In this document: positions 16,837-25,975 of the stretch, in pieces | How the letters are laid out: each line of letters begins with the position of its first letter | How positions within the stretch are numbered: the first letter of the stretch is position 1 | Assembly (NCBI RefSeq): GCF_022701255.1 | Contig: NZ_CP031705.1 | Coordinates: 4,774,001-4,838,000, forward strand | DNA: 64,000 nucleotides | Direction of reading: 5' to 3' | DNA from: Microcoleus vaginatus HSN003 | GTDB taxonomy: Bacteria > Cyanobacteriota > Cyanobacteriia > Cyanobacteriales > Microcoleaceae | The notes under the pieces: generated by a model | Told to the model about the DNA's origin: nothing | Database searches by the model: none | The model's input: the letters and a program-made list of their open reading frames with translations, nothing else | Translations under genes and position numbers: made by a program

Positions 16837-17505
16837 ATGCGAGCTGACATTCAGGGATTAGAAATTACTCTCGGTGAGCTCAAGCACCTCACCGGCGCGG
16901 GGCCCGATCGCGTATACCGGCCGCCGACAGCGACTAAGTTCGCCCGCGAAGCTTTGAAAACTGTCGGTTTAATTGTTTTGGTTCTAATCAGTTGTTGGCT
17001 GCTGGTTGCGATATTTCCTAGAGCTTATTTGTTGTGGTTGGCCCTTCACTTCGCTGCGATAGTCGGTTTAATCTTTGAGGATGCGTGGAAAATTCGATGC
17101 AGTCGGCAAAACCAACATTTAATCAATCTTTTTGATGATGTCGATCGCTATAACGGTATCATCAAAGCGATCGCCATTAATGATCTGATAGAAGATGCTG
17201 GCAATGTGGAAGTCAAAATCGGCGATCGCGCAAAAGTAGTTCAAGCTTTGCAGCTAATCAGAGACGATTTAGTGCGAGCTTTGAAAACTGAAAGAATTCT
17301 TAGGGAAAACAAAAAGTTTGTCGCTACTAACTCCGAATTATTTGCCAATAACTTAAGAAATTTGAATGCCCTGCAAATTAGCGATCGAGCCAGCGAACAA
17401 GGGCGATTGCTCAACGAAGCTTTGCAGGTAGCCGTAGGAGTTCAAGCAGAAATGAAAAAGTTGCAAGAGCTAAACGCTGCTAATTTTAAAAAGGGCAAAA
17501 GTTAG
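16837..17505 (+). CDS. Hypothetical protein with two adjacent membrane helices
   Basis: I do not recognise this 222-aa protein. After about 38 polar residues there are two hydrophobic helices (about 45-62 and 64-84) separated by a short P-R-A turn, then a long, charged, helix-rich cytoplasmic part (about 90-222) with coiled-coil character. The hairpin topology leaves both termini on the same side. The gene is divergent from the cysteine desulfurase and stands alone. Codon use and HIP1 sites are like its neighbours, which argues for a resident gene. Confidence 0.7.
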   Translation: MRADIQGLEITLGELKHLTGAGPDRVYRPPTATKFAREALKTVGLIVLVLISCWLLVAIFPRAYLLWLALHFAAIVGLIFEDAWKIRCSRQNQHLINLFDDVDRYNGIIKAIAINDLIEDAGNVEVKIGDRAKVVQALQLIRDDLVRALKTERILRENKKFVATNSELFANNLRNLNALQISDRASEQGRLLNEALQVAVGVQAEMKKLQELNAANFKKGKS

Positions 17506-17640
17506 TAGTGTACACGGCTGTGTGCGCCTCTTCCCCAGTAGCAACATGAAGCTTACTGAACCGAGCGAACTCAAACACATTCTCCAAATTATAACTTATG
17601 AGAATGGTGAAAAAAATATCATAACTATTGTAAATTTTTT

Positions 17641-17656
17641 CCTGTTACGTAACAGG
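17641..17656. promoter_or_regulatory. Perfect 16-bp palindrome, candidate operator
   Basis: CCTGTTACGTAACAGG is an exact palindrome 41 bp upstream of the start of the sugar-kinase gene and just after a run of A/T-rich sequence that could hold the promoter. The size and symmetry are those of a dimeric repressor site. No regulator gene is adjacent. Confidence 0.55.
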
Positions 17657-17697
17657 TAAGGATATCTTGGAAAGGTGACGTTAACAACCAGGTCAGT

Positions 17698-19020
17698 ATG
17701 TCTTCTGTTAAACCCAAGATTATAGTTCTCGACGACGATCCGACTGGTTCTCAAACCGTGCACAGTTGCTTGCTGCTGACACGTTGGGACGAAGACACCC
17801 TGCGTTTGGGGCTGCGCGACAAGTGCCCGATTTTCTTCATCCTGACAAATACTCGATCGCTAACTCCCGAAAAAGCAGCCTCCGTCACCCGCGAAGTGTG
17901 CCAAAATCTAAAAAGGGCGATCGCCACCGAAAAAATCGAAGACTTCCTAATAGTTAGCCGTTCCGATTCTACCCTGCGCGGTCACTATCCCATCGAAACC
18001 GACGCGATCGCCGAAGAACTTGGCCCCTTCGACGCTCATTTTCTGATTCCCGCCTTTTTTGAAGGAGGCAGAATTACTCGCCACAGCGTGCACTACCTAA
18101 TAGTTAACAGTGTCCCGACACCAGTACACGAAACCGAATTTGCCAAAGATTCAGTCTTCGGGTACAGTCACAGTTACCTCCCCGACTATGTAGAAGAAAA
18201 AACCAAAGGTCGCATCCCCGCTGATGCAGTCGATCGCATTTTACTCGGAGACATTCGCTACGGAAGTTTAGATCGACTGATGGACATGACAGACAACCAA
18301 TGTGCAGTTGTTGACGGCCAAAGCCAAGGCGATTTAGACACATTTGCCAAACACATTCTCCATGCAGTCAGTCAAGGCAAAAAGTTTTTATTCCGTAGTG
18401 CAGCAAGTATTTTAACATCCTTAGCTAACCTCGGCCCACAGCCAGTAGCAGCCGACGAAATGGCAAAATATGTGAGGGATGGCAAACCGGGTGCAGTAAT
18501 AGTTGGTTCCCACGTTAAGAAAACTACCGAACAATTGGAACGCTTGTTAAAAGAACCCAATATAGTTAGCATTGAAATAGATGTATCTCACTTGGTAGAA
18601 GATTCACCAGAGTATCGCACCCAAATGCTCGATGAAATTCTCCAAAAATGCCGCACTGCTCATGCAGAGAACAAAACGCCTGTAATTTATACCAGCCGCA
18701 AGGAACTCGAATTTGAAAATACCGAAGTCCGGTTAAAATTTGGAGAAGCGGTTTCTGCTTTATTGATGGATATCGTGCGGGGACTGCCTGCGGATATCGG
18801 GTTTTTGATTAGCAAGGGCGGTATTACTTCTAATGATGTTTTGAGTACAGGTTTGTCGCTGAAAAGTGTCAGGCAAATCGGTCAAATTATTGCAGGTTGT
18901 TCGGTGGTGAAAACCGAGGCGGAGCATCCTCTGTTTCCCAATTTGCCAGTTGTTTTGTTTCCGGGAAATGTGGGGGATAGCCATGCTTTGGCTACTGTTT
19001 ACAAGCGGCTGAGCAAGTAG
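17698..19020 (+). CDS. Four-carbon acid sugar kinase family protein (DUF1537)
   Basis: This 440-aa protein has the family's N-terminal substrate domain (V-L-D-D-D-P-T-G-S-Q-T, residues 10-20, and R-S-D-S-T-L-R-G-H near 93-101). Its C-terminal nucleotide-binding domain has the motif I-S-K-G-G-I-T-S-N-D near 360 and a glycine-rich P-G-N-V-G-D-S-H near the end. Characterised members (OtnK, DtnK) phosphorylate four-carbon acid sugars such as erythronate and threonate. The usual partner genes (aldolase OtnC, isomerase, dehydrogenase) are absent here, so the physiological substrate is unknown. A perfect palindrome upstream suggests regulated expression. Confidence 0.88.
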   Translation: MSSVKPKIIVLDDDPTGSQTVHSCLLLTRWDEDTLRLGLRDKCPIFFILTNTRSLTPEKAASVTREVCQNLKRAIATEKIEDFLIVSRSDSTLRGHYPIETDAIAEELGPFDAHFLIPAFFEGGRITRHSVHYLIVNSVPTPVHETEFAKDSVFGYSHSYLPDYVEEKTKGRIPADAVDRILLGDIRYGSLDRLMDMTDNQCAVVDGQSQGDLDTFAKHILHAVSQGKKFLFRSAASILTSLANLGPQPVAADEMAKYVRDGKPGAVIVGSHVKKTTEQLERLLKEPNIVSIEIDVSHLVEDSPEYRTQMLDEILQKCRTAHAENKTPVIYTSRKELEFENTEVRLKFGEAVSALLMDIVRGLPADIGFLISKGGITSNDVLSTGLSLKSVRQIGQIIAGCSVVKTEAEHPLFPNLPVVLFPGNVGDSHALATVYKRLSK

Positions 19021-19183
19021 TATAGCTCGTTGAATCGCAGACTAACCCAGATGAATTTAGCTTCGAGTCAGGGAGGATAATGTTCATCTGCGGTTCGTCG
19101 ATGGGTTTCCCTGCTCGATCGAACTTTATGGCAATTGCCACTGCACGGCAACTTCAAACAAAAATCTCTATCCTACTGTTTCC

Positions 19184-19212
19184 TTGCCAAAGCCACCCAA
19201 CTATGATACAAT
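19184..19212 (+). promoter_or_regulatory. Candidate promoter of ldpA in the 19021-19446 gap
   Basis: TTGCCA (19184-19189), a 17-bp spacer and TACAAT (19207-19212) would give a leader of about 230 nt before the GTG start of ldpA. The leader contains a perfect hairpin GCTACTG-CTAT-CAGTAGC (19343-19360). Nothing else is recognised in the gap. Confidence 0.5.
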
Positions 19213-19446
19213 AGAAGGTCTGTCTGTCACTCAAGCCGATCGCGCCATCTCCAACTCGCCCCTCAGCAGCCGCTCTCAAAAAAATCAAATTTAGAAAAAA
19301 AAATTAAGGCAGAACTCTACATATAGAGCCAACAGCGCCAGAGCTACTGCTATCAGTAGCGTTTCCAGCTTGTATGAGCCTAAATTTTAAAATTAAGTAA
19401 AAATTTTCAGATAGTAATTTTCAGTTCAAAGGATTAGCATATAAGG

Positions 19447-20598
19447 GTGACAGAACATTATCATCCCCTAAACTCATTAAAAAGTGGCCATTGGTTCAAG
19501 CTGATCTGTGGGGCGAGCTTTCAGCACCTGCCTGCTGTACGGAATCTCACCTTGGCTTACACCTTAGCAGGCGCTGACTGTATCGATGTCGCGGCAGATC
19601 CCGCCGCCGTCGCAGCAGCGAAAGAAGCCCTACAAGTGGCCAGCGAATTACAGGCAAGAACTCAAAACCGCAGGTTTGGCGGCAAAGGGTTGCCGTTGCT
19701 GATGGTGAGTTTAAATGATGGGGAAGACCCGCATTTTCGCAAAGCCGAATTCAACCCAGCCGATTGTCCGGTGGACTGCTGGCGGCCGTGCGAAAAAATA
19801 TGTCCAGCCGAAGCAATAGTTTTTCAGAGTGCTGGCAGTGGTTTTTCCGGGGTGATAGACCAGCAATGCTATGGCTGCGGTCGCTGTCTGCCGATTTGTC
19901 CGAGCCAACTGATTTATACTCGTTCTTACGTGTCTGCTCCCGCCGCGATCGCACCTTTAATCTTGCAATCCGGTGCCGACGCCCTAGAAATCCACACGCA
20001 AGTAGGCAGAGAGGCAGATTTTGCGCGACTTTGGTCGAGTATAGCTCCCTGGGTCGGTCAACTCAAGGTAATAGCAATTAGTTGCCCCGATGGAGACGGT
20101 TTGATTGATTATTTGCGGACACTCTATCAAATAATTTCCCCCCTTCCTTGTCCCCTAATTTGGCAAACCGACGGTAGGCCAATGAGCGGAGATATCGGAA
20201 CAGGAACTACCAGAGCCGCGGTCAAACTCGGTCAAAAAGTTTTGGCGGCCCAGTTGCCGGGATACGTGCAACTTGCAGGCGGCACTAATGCTCACACTGT
20301 CAGCAAGCTGAGAGCCGACGGACTGTTGAAGGATGGCGGGAAAAATTTATCAGTTCCCCCTGTCCCATACATTGCAGGTGTAGCTTACGGCAGCTATGCC
20401 AGGGTTTTGCTATCGCCAATTTTAGAACAATTAGAAACAATGCAGATCGATCGAGCCTATGCCGTTCCGGTGGCAGTAGCGCGGTCAGGAGCCGGAGTTC
20501 AAACATCTCGGCTACCTCAGCTCGAAGCCGTCCCAGAACTTCTCTCGGAGGCCGTGAGTTTAGCTTGTTCTCTAGTTTCCCAGCTCAAAGAATTTTAG
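19447..20598 (+). CDS. ldpA: LdpA, iron-sulfur protein linking redox state to the circadian clock
   Basis: This 383-aa protein has two ferredoxin-type clusters: C-P-V-D-C-W-R-P-C-E-K-I-C (about 103-115) and C-Y-G-C-G-R-C-L-P-I-C-P (about 141-152). The N-terminal sequence L-K-S-G-H-W-F-K-L-I-C-G-A-S is typical of LdpA. In Synechococcus, LdpA is a redox-sensing input protein of the Kai clock that modulates period length with light. Translation starts at GTG 19447; no ATG lies near. The following ycf45 gene starts about 100 bp downstream on the same strand, and the two are probably read together. Full length, no anomalies. Confidence 0.92.
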   Translation: MTEHYHPLNSLKSGHWFKLICGASFQHLPAVRNLTLAYTLAGADCIDVAADPAAVAAAKEALQVASELQARTQNRRFGGKGLPLLMVSLNDGEDPHFRKAEFNPADCPVDCWRPCEKICPAEAIVFQSAGSGFSGVIDQQCYGCGRCLPICPSQLIYTRSYVSAPAAIAPLILQSGADALEIHTQVGREADFARLWSSIAPWVGQLKVIAISCPDGDGLIDYLRTLYQIISPLPCPLIWQTDGRPMSGDIGTGTTRAAVKLGQKVLAAQLPGYVQLAGGTNAHTVSKLRADGLLKDGGKNLSVPPVPYIAGVAYGSYARVLLSPILEQLETMQIDRAYAVPVAVARSGAGVQTSRLPQLEAVPELLSEAVSLACSLVSQLKEF

Positions 20599-20709
20599 TC
20601 ATTGGGAATTGGGAATTGGGAATTGGGCATTGGGCATTGGGAATTGGGCATTGGTACTAATGACTAATGACTAATGACTAATGACTAATGACTAATGACT
20701 AATGACTAA
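20599..20709 (+). repeat. Tandem repeats between ldpA and ycf45, overlapping a start codon
   Basis: An array of GAATTGG/GCATTGG heptamers (about 20601-20655) is followed by seven exact TGACTAA units (20661-20709). The last unit boundary supplies an ATG at 20702 that opens the ycf45 reading frame. Confidence 0.85.
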
Positions 20710-22510
20710 AAAGTTGAAAACGTCACCGAACACATCGAGGCGAATGCAGATTACAGACGACCTCAACAGATTATTAGACATCGTGCCAGATGAGATCCGG
20801 CAGCCCTTAGAGCAGCACCCGCAGCGCAACAATCTCATTGAGATTGTCATGGATTTGGGCCGCCAACCTGAAGCTCGTTTTCCATCCTTGGCCGAACCTC
20901 TTTCTCAAACGCCAGTTTCCAAGGCGCACCTCAACTATTGCATCGAGCGAGTCGGCCACTTCGGCGGCGACAATCGAGCCGGTATCGAGCAAACCCTGCA
21001 CCGAATTAGCGCCCTACGCAACCGCAGCGGCGAGATTATCGGCTTGACTTTGAGGGTGGGCCGCGCTGTGTTCGGGACGATCGGCATTATCCGCGATTTA
21101 GTGGAAACCGGTCAGTCAATTTTGATGCTCGGCCGCCCCGGGGTTGGCAAAACCACGGCCCTGCGGGAAATTGCCCGCGTGCTCGCCGATGACTTGGAAA
21201 AACGGGTGGTAATCATCGACACCTCCAACGAAATTGCCGGAGATGGAGATATTCCCCACCCGGCGATCGGCAGAGCTCGCAGAATGCAAGTTTCCCGTCC
21301 CGAACTCCAGCACCAAGTCATGATCGAAGCAGTGGAAAACCATATGCCGCAAGTGATCGTGATTGACGAAATCGGCACGGAACTCGAAGCTTTGGCGGCT
21401 CGGACGATCGCCGAAAGGGGCGTGCAGTTGGTCGGTACCGCCCACGGGAACCGGATCGAAAACTTGATGAAAAACCCGACTCTGGCAGACTTAATTGGGG
21501 GCATCCAAGCGGTGACGCTGGGAGATGACGAAGCAAGACGGCGCGGTTCTCAAAAGACGGTTTTGGAGCGCAAAGCACCGCCAACTTTTGAAATTGCCAT
21601 CGAAATGCTCGAACGCGAGCGCTGGGTAATCCACGAGCGAGTTGCAGAGGCGATCGACACTCTGCTGCGGGGACGCGAACCGCACCAGCAAATCAGAAGC
21701 GTCAGCGAGAGAGGAGAAGTAATTATCGAGCGCGACTCAGCCGCTCCCCCCGCCCGGTTTCCGGGGAGGCCAGCTTCCGCCGGCCCGGCTGCTGTATCGG
21801 CAATGCGGCCCGTCACACCGATCTCTGGGTGGCGGAGTGCTGGCAAAATGGTGCCGATGCCCGCTCCCAGCGAGAACTTAGCTCCTAAGAGCGCGCCGGT
21901 TTCTGAGACTCGGTATTTCGAGCAACTGCTCGAAGAATCGCTGTCCGTCGAACCAGTACCCAACCCCGGGCGCTATTCCCATAATGTCGGCCCTAACGGC
22001 GAAGATTTGCCCCTCCACGTTTATCCTTACGGCATACCTCGCCACCAGCTCGAACAAGTGATTTCGACGCTGAATCTGCCGGTGCTGCTGACGAAGGATA
22101 TTGAGAGCGCTGACGTGGTTTTGGCTTTGCGATCGAACGTTCGGAACCAGTCGAAATTGAGGCACTTGGCCAAAACTCGCCAAGTTCCCCTGCACACAAT
22201 TAAGGCCGGCACTATTCCCCACGTAGCGAGAGCTTTGCGGCGTCTGTTAGACATGGATGACCCCGGCACCCCGGAAGTGGCAGACCTCGCCTTATTCGCC
22301 CGCAGCGGTTCTTCTGATGAGCTCGAAGCTTTGGAAGAAACGCGCTTAGCAGTCGAGCAAATTGTCATTCCGAAGGGACAGCCGGTGGAACTCCTGCCCC
22401 GTTCTCCCAACGTCCGCAAAATGCAGCACGAACTTGTGGAACACTATCACCTGAAGTCCCACAGTTTTGGGGAAGAACCAAATCGTCGCTTGCGGATATA
22501 TCCAGCTTAA
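20702..22510 (+). CDS. ycf45: Ycf45-like AAA ATPase with C-terminal R3H domain
   Basis: This 602-aa protein has a SpoIIIAA/Ycf45-type ATPase core with Walker [10 protein letters not shown] (about 144-152) and the acidic motif V-I-V-I-D-E-I-G (about 218-225). A Pro-rich linker (about 340-400) is followed by a C-terminal region ending in an R3H-like single-strand nucleic-acid-binding motif (E-H-Y-H-L-K-S-H-S). The family is conserved in cyanobacteria and algal plastids; function is not established. The ATG at 20702 lies within a tandem repeat. The ATG at 20744, preceded by GAGG, gives M-Q-I-T-D-D-L, which matches how family members normally begin and may be the true start. Confidence 0.88.
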   Translation: MTKKLKTSPNTSRRMQITDDLNRLLDIVPDEIRQPLEQHPQRNNLIEIVMDLGRQPEARFPSLAEPLSQTPVSKAHLNYCIERVGHFGGDNRAGIEQTLHRISALRNRSGEIIGLTLRVGRAVFGTIGIIRDLVETGQSILMLGRPGVGKTTALREIARVLADDLEKRVVIIDTSNEIAGDGDIPHPAIGRARRMQVSRPELQHQVMIEAVENHMPQVIVIDEIGTELEALAARTIAERGVQLVGTAHGNRIENLMKNPTLADLIGGIQAVTLGDDEARRRGSQKTVLERKAPPTFEIAIEMLERERWVIHERVAEAIDTLLRGREPHQQIRSVSERGEVIIERDSAAPPARFPGRPASAGPAAVSAMRPVTPISGWRSAGKMVPMPAPSENLAPKSAPVSETRYFEQLLEESLSVEPVPNPGRYSHNVGPNGEDLPLHVYPYGIPRHQLEQVISTLNLPVLLTKDIESADVVLALRSNVRNQSKLRHLAKTRQVPLHTIKAGTIPHVARALRRLLDMDDPGTPEVADLALFARSGSSDELEALEETRLAVEQIVIPKGQPVELLPRSPNVRKMQHELVEHYHLKSHSFGEEPNRRLRIYPA

Positions 22511-22912
22511 AGTTGGAGATTAGTGCTTTTGAAGGCAGAAGGTAGAAGGCAGAAGGTAGAAGGCAGAAGGGATAATTTTTTCCTGGCTTGTGTCTTTTAC
22601 CTTTTGCCTTTTTCTTTTGAGTAGCTGGCAAGTTTCTGATATGATGTGGTGTGACACTGTTCTTGTTAATGCGATCGGCTAAATTCCCAATTTATAATTC
22701 CCAATTTATAATTCCCAATTCCCCATATTTGGAATACACGAGCTTACAAGTTCCCCAATTCCTAATAGTTCAGCTACGCACTTCCCTTCGGCTCCCTGCG
22801 GCTTCGCGAACGGACGAGCCGCAGACTAGCAACTATGCTCAGCACAAACTCAGCACCAGCTCAGTAAAAGTTGCCACTTCCCCAATTATTAAACGAATCT
22901 ACGTGAGTTGAC
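22511..22912. other. Repeat-rich intergenic gap
   Basis: No gene is supported. The gap contains AGAAGGC/AGAAGGT heptamers (about 22533-22572), three copies of AATTCCCAATTTAT-type units (about 22683-22722) and a G/C-rich stretch around 22780-22830. That stretch resembles a dispersed repeat also seen near 31300-31390. Confidence 0.6.
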
Positions 22913-24583
22913 ATGAATGATTCCATAATTCAGCTATTTATTAACTTAATTACTACTGAAATTGGAGTGCGAATCAGATCCCAAGATAGAGCTGGTTTGT
23001 CTCATAAAATCATGAGTCGAATGAGAGCAAGAAAAATCGCAGAACCGGAAAAATATTATAAACTTTTAACCGCCAAAAATTTTGAAAGTAAAAATGAATG
23101 GTCAGAATTAGTAGTGCTATTAACAACAATTGAAAGTTATTTTATGCGAGATAAAGGGCAGTTTGCTCTGTTAAAAAAAGTAATTTTTCCTGAATTGATA
23201 GAGCATAAAAGAAACTTGCACAAGACCTTGGGAATGCAGCCGACATTGCGAATCTGGAGTGCGGGCTGCTCCACCGGTGAAGAACCTTATTCTTTAGCTA
23301 TTGTTTTAAAACAGTTGATTCCCGATTGGGAACACTGGAAAATATTAATTTTAGGTACAGATATCAATGAAAAAGTAATCAAAAAAGCGCCCCAAGGAGT
23401 TTATAGTCATTGGTCGTTTCGCTTGGTTGAACCGCAGATACAAAAGCAGTATTTTCATCAGAAGCAAAATGATTGGGAAATTAATCTAGAATTGCGCCAA
23501 AGTGTCAACTTTAGCTGTGTAAATTTAATCACAGATGATTTTCCTAATATTTACCAAAATATTTATAACCTAGACTTAATTTTGTGTAGAAACGTTTTTG
23601 TATATTTTGAACATAAGTATATTTCACTGGTACTGAAAAAATTTTCCAAAACCCTGAGACCTGGAGGATATTTAATGACTGGTCACGCTGAAGTTTTCGG
23701 TCAAATTATGAACGAGTTTGAATCCAAGATTTTCCCGGAGTCGGTGGTGTATCAGCGTCGGGATGCAGTACCGGAGGAAGGCGGTCAAATAGAGTCTAGG
23801 GTTGCGACGGTAGGGGAAGCCAACTCGGCATTTCGGGAATTCCCGAAAGCAGATACTATGGGCGATGATAGTAGTGAGTTGCTAACAAGGGAAACGATGC
23901 CACCTCGTGTTACTACTAACAGCAATTTTCCCGAGATGTCGCCCGTATTAAACATAAGTAATCCGCTGGGGAAGATGCTGCGCTCTCGCTATCTGGAGGA
24001 CGGATTGCCGAACAATGCCCTGTCAGTTACACAAAAAATAATAGCAGAAAATACTCCAGATAAAACGCCTAAAATACTCATTTTAGAGGCTAAAAAATTA
24101 TTTAAAGATCACAATTATGCTGAGGCAATCAACAAGGCACAAGAGGCAATAGACTTGCAGGGGCATAATTTTGATGCTTATTTTTTAATCGCTCAAGTTC
24201 AGGCAAATGCAGGCAATTATTCTCAGGCAATAGAATACTGTAATCGAGCTAGGAAAGTAGAGCCTGGATCAGTATACACTGATTATTTACAAGCTCAAAT
24301 TGCTGAAGAACAGGGGCAATTGGAAACAGCAAAAAATTTATTAAAGAGGACTATTTATATGTGTCCATCTTTTGTTTCAGCTTATATAGAACTAGGGAAT
24401 ATATACAATAAAGAAGGTCAAGTAAAAAGAGCTCTTAAAATGTACAGTTCATCTTGTGAAATCCTGAAAGCACTACCGCCAAACACTCCCATAGATTCAC
24501 AGGGGAAAATGACAGCTAGTCAAGTGCTGATGAATGTTAAAAATAAATTGTTAAGATTATACACTAAAGAAACTGTACACTAA
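22913..24583 (+). CDS. cheR: CheR chemotaxis methyltransferase with C-terminal TPR region
   Basis: This 556-aa protein has an N-terminal CheR helical domain (about 1-90, with T-T-I-E-S-Y-F-M-R-D at 71-80) and a SAM-binding domain with I-W-S-A-G-C-S-T-G-E-E-P-Y-S (114-127) and L-I-L-C-R-N-V-F-V-Y-F near 220. A linker follows, then TPR repeats (about 385-520). CheR methylates glutamates on chemoreceptors using S-adenosylmethionine; TPR extensions usually mediate partner binding. It opens a chemotaxis cluster and is separated from cheW by only 3 bp, so the two are one operon. Such cyanobacterial clusters usually control pilus- or gliding-based phototaxis. Confidence 0.92.
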   Translation: MNDSIIQLFINLITTEIGVRIRSQDRAGLSHKIMSRMRARKIAEPEKYYKLLTAKNFESKNEWSELVVLLTTIESYFMRDKGQFALLKKVIFPELIEHKRNLHKTLGMQPTLRIWSAGCSTGEEPYSLAIVLKQLIPDWEHWKILILGTDINEKVIKKAPQGVYSHWSFRLVEPQIQKQYFHQKQNDWEINLELRQSVNFSCVNLITDDFPNIYQNIYNLDLILCRNVFVYFEHKYISLVLKKFSKTLRPGGYLMTGHAEVFGQIMNEFESKIFPESVVYQRRDAVPEEGGQIESRVATVGEANSAFREFPKADTMGDDSSELLTRETMPPRVTTNSNFPEMSPVLNISNPLGKMLRSRYLEDGLPNNALSVTQKIIAENTPDKTPKILILEAKKLFKDHNYAEAINKAQEAIDLQGHNFDAYFLIAQVQANAGNYSQAIEYCNRARKVEPGSVYTDYLQAQIAEEQGQLETAKNLLKRTIYMCPSFVSAYIELGNIYNKEGQVKRALKMYSSSCEILKALPPNTPIDSQGKMTASQVLMNVKNKLLRLYTKETVH

Positions 24584-24586
24584 AAT

Positions 24587-25717
24587 ATGGAAACTAAACC
24601 GTATCTTATCTTTGAACAGAACGGTTTTCTCTGCGGTATAGAAGCCTGTTATGTTCGCGAAATTTTCTTTCTGCCGGAGTTGACAGCAATTGCAGAAGCA
24701 CCTCAAGATATTGTGGGGGCGATCGACCTTCGGGGCGAAATTCTGCCCGTGATGGATCTGAATCTGCGTTTTGGATACGCTTGGCAGGAGTATTCTCTGA
24801 CAGATAGTACGATCGTCATCGAGTGGCAAGAATCGAAAGTCGGTATAATTGTCAATCAAGTTCGCGAAGTTAAGGAACTCTCACAAGATGCCATCACTCC
24901 GCAGCTATCTTATGGGCGAGAGACTTCACAAGTCTCTCATCATTTTGTAGCTGGACTTGCCCGCTGCGAAGCCGATATTATCATGCTGCTGAATCTCGAT
25001 CACTTAATTCGATATTCTCCCCAAAAGTCAGAGGAAAGCTGGTCTGTTTCTCCAAGCAATGCAGGTAATCAAGAAACAGCAGGTGAGGCAGAGACGAAAA
25101 ATTTACACTCGCAAATAAGTGCAAAATTGTTAGGCAAAAATCCTACAATTTTGAGCAATCGTCACGTTTTTTGCGCGCACGCTACCCCCGAAGAAAAAGC
25201 AATTTTTCAATCGCGGACTAATAATTTGAGGCGGCAAGGCGAGGGGGAAAATGATGCTGCAATTAATATGTCTTTGGCGGTGTTTGTTTTGAATAGTGAA
25301 TACTTTAGTCTTCCTTTGGATCAAGTGCGCGAATTTACTGAGATTAACCAAGTAACTCCGGTTCCCTGCACTCCCGATCGCATAGTGGGAAATATAAATT
25401 TACGGGGAGAAATTGTGACGCTAATTGATATTCGCAGTGTTTTAAATATGTCTTTAAATATGTTGGAGAATACGAATTATCTCTCTAAGGCGATCGTTGT
25501 TGAAGTTGGGGATTTTGTTACTGGTATAATTGTTGACGAAATATTAGATATTATATACTTAAATGTGTCGGAAATTGCGGCTGTTCCGGCTGCACTGTAT
25601 TCTGCAAACCGCGAATATCTAAGGGGGACAGCTCTTTACGGGGAAAAAATGATGGCTATTCTGAACTTGCAAAAACTTCTGACAAAAGGAGGAGTAGTTG
25701 TTGATGAAGAGGTTTGA
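24587..25717 (+). CDS. CheW-type adaptor with two CheW domains
   Basis: This 376-aa protein consists of two CheW modules, about 1-150 and 220-365, joined by a Ser/Glu-rich linker. Each contains the G-x-I-x-L-R-G-E strand (V-G-A-I-D-L-R-G-E near 42 and V-G-N-I-N-L-R-G-E near 266). CheW couples chemoreceptors to CheA; tandem versions may bridge two receptor or kinase units in arrays. It follows cheR by 3 bp and precedes the chemoreceptor by about 260 bp. No enzymatic residues are expected. Confidence 0.9.
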   Translation: METKPYLIFEQNGFLCGIEACYVREIFFLPELTAIAEAPQDIVGAIDLRGEILPVMDLNLRFGYAWQEYSLTDSTIVIEWQESKVGIIVNQVREVKELSQDAITPQLSYGRETSQVSHHFVAGLARCEADIIMLLNLDHLIRYSPQKSEESWSVSPSNAGNQETAGEAETKNLHSQISAKLLGKNPTILSNRHVFCAHATPEEKAIFQSRTNNLRRQGEGENDAAINMSLAVFVLNSEYFSLPLDQVREFTEINQVTPVPCTPDRIVGNINLRGEIVTLIDIRSVLNMSLNMLENTNYLSKAIVVEVGDFVTGIIVDEILDIIYLNVSEIAAVPAALYSANREYLRGTALYGEKMMAILNLQKLLTKGGVVVDEEV

Positions 25718-25975
25718 ATCAAATCAAGAACAGGACTTACGCAAAGCCTATGTATCCTGAGTCAAGTGAAGCATCTGGCTTGATACTTCATTTCCTTCGC
25801 AATCCCGATCCAACGCACAGATCAGGACTGGTAAGGAGCGAGACTCCGCATGAGAGAAGTATCTTGAACTGCGTCCATGACTAAAGAAGTTAATTATACC
25901 AAATCGGCTTTTAAAGCGCTATTTGGCAAAGAAATCTAATTCGTGTATGCACTTGCTTAAATTAAGGAAAAAAAT

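Noticed and set aside
22651..22911. 86-codon frame upstream of cheR
   Set aside because: It is encoded by AATTCCCAATTTAT-type repeats and has no ribosome site or conserved pattern.
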